From positions 1-20,434 of the IMG/VR virus record IMGVR_UViG_3300020160_000096: a DNA stretch of 20,434 bases. One strand, written 5' to 3'. Both the position numbers and the translations under genes were made by a program. The notes below the pieces were generated by a model, which saw only the letters and a program-made list of their open reading frames with translations, made no database searches and was not told the DNA's origin. The stretch comes from a virus. Of the stretch, positions 7,501 to 12,304 are shown piece after piece. How positions within the stretch are numbered: position 1 is the stretch's first letter; every line of letters starts with the position of its first letter.

Positions 7501-8010
7501 ATGGCCAAGCATATGAAGACTGGTCAAGAGATGGACTTCTATCATTCTAAAACTGGCGACAAGATCTCTGGAATTGTTAAACACACTAGCGGATCTGAAG
7601 TTCATGTTAAAGCGCATAAAGATGGTAAAGTTGGCGCAGGTGAAGTTCATAAATTTAATGTTACATCTAAATTAGATGAAACAGCACCACTTAAAAAGAT
7701 TGATCATGTAAACCTTCCAGGTGAAGCACCACATGAAGAAAAATGGGAACCAGCTAAAAAGAAAATGGTTAAGAAAGAATCAGTATCATTCTCTGATTTC
7801 TTAAATCGTATAGATGAAATTAAAATGGCAGATCTGCCAACTCGTAAAGTTCAGGGTCGTTCTTATGGTGCAGACTATGAAGATCCAGCTGGAGCATTCG
7901 AGACAAAAGACGATATGAAAAAAGCAGAGCCAAAAAAGGCTGGGCGAAAAGTGGGACAAAAGATTGGTGCAAGAGCCAATCTCGGAAATTCTAAATTGCA
8001 TCAAGCATAA
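4534..8010 (+). CDS. Giant multidomain putative polyprotein, N-terminal nucleotidyltransferase, gp21-type cleavage sites
   Basis: The 1158-aa protein starts at an ATGA overlap. Residues 1-206 form a cytidylyltransferase-like domain: F-G-R-M-N-P-V-T30-S-G-H33 (HxGH variant), S-G-E-R-D-P-D, then S-A-S-K-M-R (ISSTxxR-like). Residues about 207-346 are a helical module (DYEGQMARTQLQTTLRNC and VQSKITLAQDY) recurrent in aquatic T4-like phages. Two related modules start at Q463-IDE-IS and Q537-IDE-LS. Residues 849-860 form a canonical EF-hand loop (DKNKNGKLDKKD). The tail from 1096 holds MADLPTRKVQGRSYGADY. I/L-x-E tripeptides end at E206, E346, E466, E540, E623, E751, E839, E974, E1049 and E1095, near module joints, as expected for gp21-type prohead protease sites. 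Leader-like segments recur at 208 (LKTYKDLMED), 736 (KSFKFFTAEQ) and 1084 (VSFSDFLNRI). Processing is inference; a long internal or scaffold-associated protein is the alternative. Confidence 0.75.
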   Translation: MITFKEAKDAGGHGSEKHHAMVFGRMNPVTSGHEAVVKKMHDVAKEHGAGHSLIVSHSQDAKKNPLSADQKVNHAKNAFPGTNVSSSSKEKPTILHHAAELHKQGVTHLHVVAGSDRHKDMHDLLHKYNGQDSGHGHYKFKKITVHSSGERDPDADGTEGMSASKMREHAASGNKAEFHKGTPSSMKPEHKDAMYNDVRKGMGIKEELKTYKDLMEDSYLSKLISRHRRGEKLAANEQELVTSSLKRSKLYGKSKNAISSEVKEHYEQILETIDEALTAVDKGEYDYEGQMARTQLQTTLRNCEDLIDMIKDNDNMPEWVQSKITLAQDYITTVRDYLQSKEELGESVSELNKHISDFSKGVKSSSAKQSTYKRDNKPIHNMKHVETESDHQAVFKHLQKMGYKKTSGYDSKPHEFDMHHNREEMTSKSDPVHHASGISAHVEKEHGGKTKVHFTHRHIKEEQIDEISGMTTRSYMQKARTQLSNIEVGRRSTGDKNFGAEKARRRANTLNKIADKTDSRAVRDQLHKATEFVKEEQIDELSTNLLARYKTAAGASAKAADASGNYAKGDKRFKGINKATNKQFDNDLKKHNQVKEETHDQQADRVKQLKKFKDMMAGMKLDEVKTGNPGFGYHGQHQTTHNGDDAYEKIHAHVKSLTDSDDKTVKHYLDSAHGRHLVGHEDNHDHIKKDFKKFSKYYRPEMHEGTLQPSGTDKIETAGSPVSDIGTQKLKVTKVKSFKFFTAEQVQPIQEASVKSEKHSWGKMMTVHHGASHSYPLHPEHQEAIRNLKHGEKTSFKDETGAKVNVHRDVEDVHFSSNKTATKTTVPHSHFSEEHELDEKLIGGQKNLDKNKNGKLDKKDFELLQKENAPVAPVPDKKYIKGTPENKALKAARKPINGMPTNVKEAVYQNKTTGEIVDTGKKEDPPFDGPYKSTFKKPNNPSRTGMDSARALAQRAIGKVKEKAIKEDNEQLDEVNHREFASQGKMHPDMAKHMKTGQEMDFYHSKTGDKISGIVKHTSGSEVHVKAHKDGKVGAGEVHKFNVTSKLDETAPLKKIDHVNLPGEAPHEEKWEPAKKKMVKKESVSFSDFLNRIDEIKMADLPTRKVQGRSYGADYEDPAGAFETKDDMKKAEPKKAGRKVGQKIGARANLGNSKLHQA
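5920..6345 (+). repeat. Two divergent QIDE[I/L]S protein modules
   Basis: Within the 1158-aa protein, two consecutive modules start with KEEQIDE followed by I-S (Q463) or L-S (Q537). Both contain an aromatic/basic helix (RSYMQKA and ARYKTAA) and a G-D-K-x-F-x-G or A-x-x-K-A block (GDKNFGAEKA and GDKRFKGINKA), and both end in V-K-E-E. The similarity is at protein level and the DNA has diverged, so this is an old duplication rather than a fresh repeat. Confidence 0.55.
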
Positions 8011-8034
8011 ATAATAATAGTCCAATCTAAGGAG
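8006..8034 (+). promoter_or_regulatory. Late-promoter-like box and strong ribosome binding site
   Basis: CATAAATA at 8006-8013 matches seven of eight positions of the T4 late box and overlaps the upstream stop codon. The spacing to the ATG (28 bases) is almost the same as for the exact box at 1701. TAAGGAG at 8028-8034, seven bases before the ATG at 8042, is the best Shine-Dalgarno sequence in the window. Together they predict strong late expression of the next gene. Confidence 0.55.
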
Positions 8035-8041
8035 AACAAAA

Positions 8042-8566
8042 ATGGCACTATGGGGAAATATCGATTCGGCAGCACCATCTGCTGGCACAACAGTTAACGT
8101 AACAAATGCTAGCACTGCTGTTACTGGTGTTAGCACTACATTCTTAACAGACTTATCAGTGGGTGATGTTCTTATGATCACTTCTGGTACAACTACTAAA
8201 AATCGTGTTGCAGCTATCGCTTCTAACACAGCATTAACTTTGGCTGATAACTTTACTGGAACTACTGCAGCAACTCTAGCGATTGCTAACGTAAAGATCC
8301 AGAAAGCACCAAAGTTTGTTTACCAAGATTCTAACCAAACTAGTGGTAAGACTTCTTTGGATCAAACATTCTTTGTTGACTCTACTGAAGCAACTATCGC
8401 TTCTAACAGACTAAAGGGCATTACACATTCAGGCTGGTGGAGAGTTAAAACATATACTGACTCTGCAAGCGCAACACGTTACAAAGCAGTTTGCTTAGTT
8501 GCTATGGGAACTGCGGTTGGTGTATCATCTGATGCTGCTGACGATGCGACTGTAGCAGACGCATAA
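8042..8566 (+). CDS. T4-like virion structural protein (MALWGN family)
   Basis: This 174-aa protein starts M-A-L-W-G-N, which I recognise as the N-terminus of a virion-associated protein conserved in aquatic T4-like phages. The first half is Thr/Ala/Val/Ser-rich with alternating beta-strand character (TVNVTNASTAVTGVSTTF, VGDVLMITSG), as in decoration or fibre-like beta domains. The second half carries the conserved block G-I-T-H-S-G-W-W-R-V-K-T-Y-T-D, followed by RYKAVCLVAM. Hydrophobicity shows no signal peptide. A near-perfect ribosome binding site and a strong terminator directly after the gene fit an abundant, separately transcribed structural protein. The exact virion position (head decoration, neck or tail) cannot be read from the sequence. 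Confidence 0.75.
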   Translation: MALWGNIDSAAPSAGTTVNVTNASTAVTGVSTTFLTDLSVGDVLMITSGTTTKNRVAAIASNTALTLADNFTGTTAATLAIANVKIQKAPKFVYQDSNQTSGKTSLDQTFFVDSTEATIASNRLKGITHSGWWRVKTYTDSASATRYKAVCLVAMGTAVGVSSDAADDATVADA

Positions 8567-8585
8567 TAAATACATTATGTATGTA

Positions 8586-8617
8586 AGATGGGGAGGTTTT
8601 CTCCCCATCTCTTTCTT
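8586..8617 (+). terminator. Rho-independent terminator
   Basis: A perfect 10-bp GC-rich stem has arms at 8586-8595 and 8601-8610 (AGATGGGGAG and CTCCCCATCT) around the loop GTTTT. It is followed by a T-rich tract through 8617. It lies 20 bases after the stop of the virion protein gene and is the clearest terminator in the window. Confidence 0.85.
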
Positions 8618-8631
8618 GAAGGTATTATGGT

Positions 8632-9009
8632 GTGAATGAAAAATTAACTGAAGCGAATTTCTTAGTATATGCAATGCATCATTATGACAATCCACAATGT
8701 CACAGTCTGCAAGAATTTGAAGAAGATTTAAAAAAGATCCTCTATCTTAAAAAATTATTATCTCGTTATAAGAATAATAATGAATTGAGAGAACGATTGA
8801 TACTTAATCATATTATTGTTCTTTACAATATTTTTGGTGAAGCCACAACAAATATGTTGTTTTTTAAGATAGAAGAATCTTGCTGGGATTCACTGATTAC
8901 GTTTTTAGTATATCTCGATCGTATGCCTGAAACTATTCCAGAATATGGAATCATACTTTCTGATGTTACATTAGATGAGTATATCATCGCAAATTTAAGG
9001 AAACTCTAA
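8632..9009 (+). CDS. Conserved T4-like phage protein, 125 aa
   Basis: The frame opens with GTG at 8632, preceded by GAAGG at 8618-8622; no in-frame ATG lies nearby. The pattern Y-D-N-P-Q-C near residue 20, then the basic stretch KKLLSRYK and L-I-L-N-H-I-I-V-L-Y-N-I-F-G-E-A-T, is one I recognise as a small conserved hypothetical protein of T4-like cyanophages and relatives (DUF7207-like; the number is from memory). It is mostly helical, with no signal peptide. Function is unknown. It follows the terminator, so it must be transcribed by readthrough or by a promoter not obvious here. An AATAAATA at 8565-8572 lies upstream of the terminator. It overlaps the next gene by TAATG. Confidence 0.75.
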   Translation: MNEKLTEANFLVYAMHHYDNPQCHSLQEFEEDLKKILYLKKLLSRYKNNNELRERLILNHIIVLYNIFGEATTNMLFFKIEESCWDSLITFLVYLDRMPETIPEYGIILSDVTLDEYIIANLRKL

Positions 9010-9530
9010 TGAGTCGCATTGTAGACAACATGATTGCTTATAGAATTGTTCGCATGCTTGTGACCGATTTCCCGCAAACAGATGCATTCAGATTAGGTAT
9101 TATCGATGCACATGGTAATGCGATCAAGCGTTCAAATATGCTGACTACGGATCAAGAGAAAAACTCTTACACATACCTACATCGTTTAGTTTTCAATATG
9201 AAGAAATTGATCAATAGACTTGGTGGAGAAAATAAGTTAAAGAGTATGGCTGCAGCATTATGGTTGATCAGAGAGTATTATGAGAGTGGTTCAAGAACTA
9301 CATCTAATATGGAAACCAAGTATAAGAATTTGATCGAAACATTAAACCACAATGTTATTCTTGTTGAAGAAGAAATTCTTATCAAGAAAGTTTTAGCAGA
9401 AGATGCACCAGCTAATGCAACTGGTGCAGCAGTTTCTACAAATGAACCAAAGATTGAACCAAAGAGCAAAAAGAAACCTATCATGGGTATGGCTCGCAGA
9501 CCAGCACTAGCAGTTAAAGAGGTTTGTTAA
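9009..9530 (+). CDS. Conserved T4-like phage protein, 173 aa
   Basis: This protein starts M-S-R-I-V-D-N-M-I-A-Y-R-I-V-R-M-L-V-T and contains Y-L-H-R-L-V-F-N-M-K-K-L-I-N-R-L-G-G-E. This is a conserved pattern in aquatic T4-like phages, where the gene usually sits next to the preceding one. The first 130 residues are predicted helical and soluble. The last 40 form an Ala/Lys/Pro-rich flexible tail (EPKIEPKSKKKPIMGMARRP). The start is fixed by the TAATG overlap with the upstream stop. The function is not established; virion association is plausible from synteny but is not shown by the sequence. The stop is followed immediately by the next ATG. Confidence 0.75.
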   Translation: MSRIVDNMIAYRIVRMLVTDFPQTDAFRLGIIDAHGNAIKRSNMLTTDQEKNSYTYLHRLVFNMKKLINRLGGENKLKSMAAALWLIREYYESGSRTTSNMETKYKNLIETLNHNVILVEEEILIKKVLAEDAPANATGAAVSTNEPKIEPKSKKKPIMGMARRPALAVKEVC

Positions 9531-9974
9531 ATGTGGATGTTGTCATTTGTACCTGATGCGGTACTCCATTTAGTTGTCTTTGGTATTATGATTACGGGCA
9601 TAGGCATCTATGCCCTTAGTTTTCTTACAAGATTCATTCCACCATTAATTCCATATTCTGGAATTGCTAGAATTGTTGGGACTATTCTTATGATTGGCGG
9701 TGTTTATTTCTATGGAAGTTATGCTACTGAAATGTCTTGGAGAAATAAAGTATCTGAGTTAGAAACTAAAGTTGCTGCTTCTGAAGCCGAATCTAAGAAG
9801 AGCAATATACAAATACAAAAAATATACGTAGATAAAATTAAGATAGTGAAAGAAACGCAAGTAGTAATACAAGAACGAATTAAAGAAGTTGAGAAGCGCA
9901 TTGACTCGCAATGTACTGTTGATGCTGAAGTTATTAATATCCTCAATGATGCTGCAAAGAGGAAAGTGAAATGA
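9531..9974 (+). CDS. Rz-like inner-membrane spanin (i-spanin)
   Basis: The 147-aa protein has two hydrophobic segments, about residues 11-36 and 47-63, followed by a long charged coiled coil (about 70-130: SELETKVAASEAESKK, KIVKETQVVIQERIKEVEKR) and a C-terminal tail with one Cys. A membrane anchor followed by a periplasmic coiled coil is the architecture of i-spanins, though two membrane segments are more than the usual one. The decisive context is the next gene, a small lipoprotein whose start overlaps this stop (ATGA), as in embedded or overlapping Rz/Rz1 pairs. The pair would fuse inner and outer membranes at the last step of lysis of a Gram-negative host. Confidence 0.7.
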   Translation: MWMLSFVPDAVLHLVVFGIMITGIGIYALSFLTRFIPPLIPYSGIARIVGTILMIGGVYFYGSYATEMSWRNKVSELETKVAASEAESKKSNIQIQKIYVDKIKIVKETQVVIQERIKEVEKRIDSQCTVDAEVINILNDAAKRKVK

Positions 9975-10231
9975 AACTACTATTGATTGTTCCTGTATTA
10001 TTATTAACTGGTTGTTTATCAACACCAGTAAAGAGAAGTTTTCCAGAGGTTCCTCCCGAACTAAAGGTGGCTTGTCCAGATTTGATGTTACTCGAGCCAA
10101 CAACGAAACTAAGTGAAGTAGTTTCTGTTGTTTCTAAAAACTATGGTCAATACCAAGAATGTCAGATCAAAGTAGACACTTGGATTGAATGGTATAATAG
10201 CCAAAAACAAATATTCGAGAGTGTTAAATAA
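9971..10231 (+). CDS. Rz1-like outer-membrane lipoprotein spanin (o-spanin)
   Basis: This 86-aa protein has a lipoprotein signal peptide with lipobox L12-T-G-C15, so the mature protein is a lipid-anchored outer-membrane polypeptide of about 72 residues. The mature part begins with a Pro-containing stretch (FPEVPPEL), as is usual for Rz1 proteins, followed by C-P-D-L and a conserved tail, N-Y-G-Q-Y-Q-E-C-Q-I-K-V-D-x-W-I-E-W-Y-N. Two further Cys residues could form disulphides. The overlap with the upstream membrane/coiled-coil gene and the XhlA-like gene that follows place it in a lysis cassette. Confidence 0.8.
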   Translation: MKLLLIVPVLLLTGCLSTPVKRSFPEVPPELKVACPDLMLLEPTTKLSEVVSVVSKNYGQYQECQIKVDTWIEWYNSQKQIFESVK

Positions 10232-10561
10232 ATGGAACATCTACCACAGGAAAGAATCGCTAAATTGGAAGCACAAGTAGAAGGCATAAAAGAAGATGTT
10301 GCTGCCGTAAAGCAAGACATCAAAGAACTTCACTCACGTATTACTACAGGTAATCGTGAGATCACTGACCACATCGATCACAAGATTGATGAACTTGCAA
10401 AGTCGGATGAAGAACAACATATTGCAATGTCAAAGAAAATGGATACGATTAATGAACGTGTAGATATTCTTGAGAGATGGCGTTGGATGATTGTAGGTGG
10501 TGCAATTGTTTGCGGTTATCTAATCGGACACATTGACTTTTTGTCAAAATTTATAAAATAA
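10232..10561 (+). CDS. XhlA-like coiled-coil protein with C-terminal membrane anchor
   Basis: This is a 109-aa protein. Residues 1-80 form a charged heptad-rich coiled coil (RIAKLEAQVEGIKEDVAAVKQD, MDTINERVDILERW), and residues about 84-101 form one membrane segment (WMIVGGAIVCGYLIGHI). This layout, including the L-E-R-W-R-W joint, matches the haemolysin XhlA family, which assists holins in phage lysis. The gene starts directly after the stop of the o-spanin gene. No separate canonical holin or endolysin is visible in the window, so this could be a holin, an accessory to one, or an unrelated tail-anchored protein. Confidence 0.6.
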   Translation: MEHLPQERIAKLEAQVEGIKEDVAAVKQDIKELHSRITTGNREITDHIDHKIDELAKSDEEQHIAMSKKMDTINERVDILERWRWMIVGGAIVCGYLIGHIDFLSKFIK

Positions 10562-10563
10562 AG

Positions 10564-10598
10564 TTTGCTTTGCAACAGCATGTGGAGTATAATTACTC
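10564..10598 (+). promoter_or_regulatory. Promoter-like region with MotA-box resemblance and palindromic -10
   Basis: TATAAT at 10588-10593 lies 17 bases after TTGCTT (10565-10570), an acceptable host-type spacing. TTTGCTTTG at 10564-10572 also matches eight of nine positions of the T4 MotA box (WWTGCTTYA), although the 15-base gap to the -10 is about two bases longer than usual in T4. The -10 box sits in a short palindrome, GAGTA-TAAT-TACTC (10585-10598). Transcription would begin only a couple of bases before the ATG at 10602. This is inference from pattern only. Confidence 0.4.
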
Positions 10599-10601
10599 TA
10601 T

Positions 10602-11633
10602 ATGCTATACATCGATAACAAATATGCACAAATCCTTGGCAGTCGTCTAAGGAACTTCACAAAGAAGAAAGACTATGTCTGGAACTTTTCATGTCCAGTG
10701 TGTGGAGATAGTTCAACCAACAAACTAAAAGCACGTGGCTATATCTTTCGTGCCAAAGCAGATCTTTTCGTAAAATGTCATAACTGTGGTTACAGTACCA
10801 ATCTCGGTAACTTAATCAAGTATGTCGATACTAAGTTATATGATGAATATGTTCTTGAACGCTACAAAGGTGGCGCAACAAGATACAATGATCACAAAGA
10901 CATTGCTGATACCAGTGTCACTCTAGAAACTCCAACAGAAGATTTACTCGAAGATGATATCTTATCATCTCTATCAAGAATTGATAAACTACCACTGACG
11001 CACCCAGCAGTTAAGTATGTTATCGAACGAAAGATTCCACGTGAAAACTGGAGTCTTTTGTATTTTGCTCCGAAGTTTAAAGCATTTACTAATTCAGTGA
11101 CTGCTAAATTCCAAGAGCCAATCAAGGATGAACATCCACGTATGATCATTCCTTTCTTTACACCAGCAGGTAAATGTTTTGCTTTCCAAGGCAGAGCATA
11201 CGGTAAAGAAGAACCTAAGTATTATACCATTAAGGTTGATGAAACACAGGAGAAAATTTATGGACTCGATCGCTTGGATTATAGCAAACGCATTTACGTG
11301 GTCGAAGGACCAATTGACTCGCTTTTCATACCGAATTGTGTGGCTGTGTCAGGAAGCAGTTTTGATACCCCTACTATCAGGCAGTTACTTACTAATGCAA
11401 CTTTAATAATGGATAATGAGCCAAGAAGTAAAGAGATTGTGAAACTTCTTGACAAAAATATAAAGGCAGGTTATTCTGTTTGTATGTTCCCAGAACATAT
11501 CCAACAAAAAGATATAAATGATATATTTTTACATAGCGGAATGACCATAGATGAGATTTTAGAGACGATAAATACAAATACCTTCACAGGTATTGAAGCG
11601 AGTCTTAAATTTAGTACATGGAAAAAAATATGA
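10602..11633 (+). CDS. 61: T4 gp61-like DNA primase
   Basis: The 343-aa protein is nearly the same length as T4 gp61 (342). The N-terminal zinc-binding domain has C31-P-V-C34 and C59-H-N-C62. A linker follows, then a TOPRIM-type catalytic domain: V-V-E-G-P-I-D-S-L with the catalytic Glu, and later L-I-M-D-N-E-P-R with the Asp pair region. In T4, gp61 works with helicase gp41 and makes short RNA primers for lagging-strand synthesis. The C-terminal region (KDINDIFLHSG) also fits the family. It begins a block for DNA and nucleotide metabolism and its stop overlaps thyX (ATGA). The 40-base upstream gap carries the promoter-like signals described separately, with no clear ribosome binding site at normal spacing. 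GGAG at 10584-10587 lies 14 bases upstream of the ATG. Confidence 0.93.
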   Translation: MLYIDNKYAQILGSRLRNFTKKKDYVWNFSCPVCGDSSTNKLKARGYIFRAKADLFVKCHNCGYSTNLGNLIKYVDTKLYDEYVLERYKGGATRYNDHKDIADTSVTLETPTEDLLEDDILSSLSRIDKLPLTHPAVKYVIERKIPRENWSLLYFAPKFKAFTNSVTAKFQEPIKDEHPRMIIPFFTPAGKCFAFQGRAYGKEEPKYYTIKVDETQEKIYGLDRLDYSKRIYVVEGPIDSLFIPNCVAVSGSSFDTPTIRQLLTNATLIMDNEPRSKEIVKLLDKNIKAGYSVCMFPEHIQQKDINDIFLHSGMTIDEILETINTNTFTGIEASLKFSTWKKI

Positions 11634-12298
11634 ATGTTAGAATGATTAGTTATAGTAAACCCTCTCGTGAGATGTATGATGAGGGTTTGTTAGATGTACA
11701 GGAGTTGGTTGCGTTCTGTGCACGTGTGAGCAATCCAAGTAACCAATTCAACACAGAGACATCAGAGAAGTTAATTAAGTATTTAATTAAGCATCAGCAC
11801 TGGTCACCTTTAGAGATGGTTAGTGCATGTTTAGAAATTGAAACAACTCGTGATATAGCAAGACAAATCTTGCGACATCGCTCTTTCTCTTTCCAAGAAT
11901 TTAGCCAACGATATGCAGATCCAACCAAAGACTTATCTTTCGTTCTTAGAGAAGCCCGACTCCAAGATACGAAGAATCGTCAAAATAGCGTTGAGAATGA
12001 AAATCTAGCATTGGCAGCATGGTGGGAAGAAAGACAGAAGCGAGTGATTGAAGAAGCAAGAAATGCTTATGACTGGGCAATCACCAATGGTATTGCCAAA
12101 GAACAAGCAAGAGCAGTATTGCCAGAAGGTCTAACTGTTTCTCGTTTGTACATGAATGGTACGTTGCGTAGCTGGATTCATTTTATCGAACTCCGATCTG
12201 CAAATGGTACACAAAAAGAACATCAAGAAGTAGCACGAGCGTGTGCAAAAGTTATTGCTGAAGTATTTCCTTTGGCAAATGATTTAATAAAACTATAA
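11630..12298 (+). CDS. thyX: Flavin-dependent thymidylate synthase ThyX
   Basis: ThyX makes dTMP from dUMP using methylene-tetrahydrofolate, FAD and NADPH. From the ATG at 11630 the protein has 222 residues, typical of the family. The ThyX signature RHRx7SxR is complete: R82-H-R84, seven residues, S92-Q-R94. Upstream, H-W-S-P-L-E and E-I-E-T-T-R-D-I-A-R-Q match the FAD/dUMP-binding region, and R-A-V-L-P-E-G lies in the usual later position. An ATG at 11618 adds four residues, but I prefer 11630 because of its ATGA overlap with the primase stop and the normal ThyX N-terminus (MNVRMISY). It sits just before nrdA, linking dTMP and dNDP supply. The active-site residues look intact. Confidence 0.95.
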   Translation: MNVRMISYSKPSREMYDEGLLDVQELVAFCARVSNPSNQFNTETSEKLIKYLIKHQHWSPLEMVSACLEIETTRDIARQILRHRSFSFQEFSQRYADPTKDLSFVLREARLQDTKNRQNSVENENLALAAWWEERQKRVIEEARNAYDWAITNGIAKEQARAVLPEGLTVSRLYMNGTLRSWIHFIELRSANGTQKEHQEVARACAKVIAEVFPLANDLIKL

Positions 12299-12304
12299 AG
12301 AATA

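Noticed and set aside
9719-10103. Minus-strand frames opposite the spanin genes
   Set aside because: They are antisense shadows of AT-rich coiled-coil sequence, with no independent signals.
10225-10230. TAAATA before the XhlA-like gene as a late promoter
   Set aside because: It is formed by the Lys codon and stop of the o-spanin gene and touches the next ATG, leaving no leader; chance is enough.
11618-11629. ATG at 11618 as start of thyX
   Set aside because: It adds only M-E-K-N; the ATGA overlap at 11630 gives a normal ThyX N-terminus.
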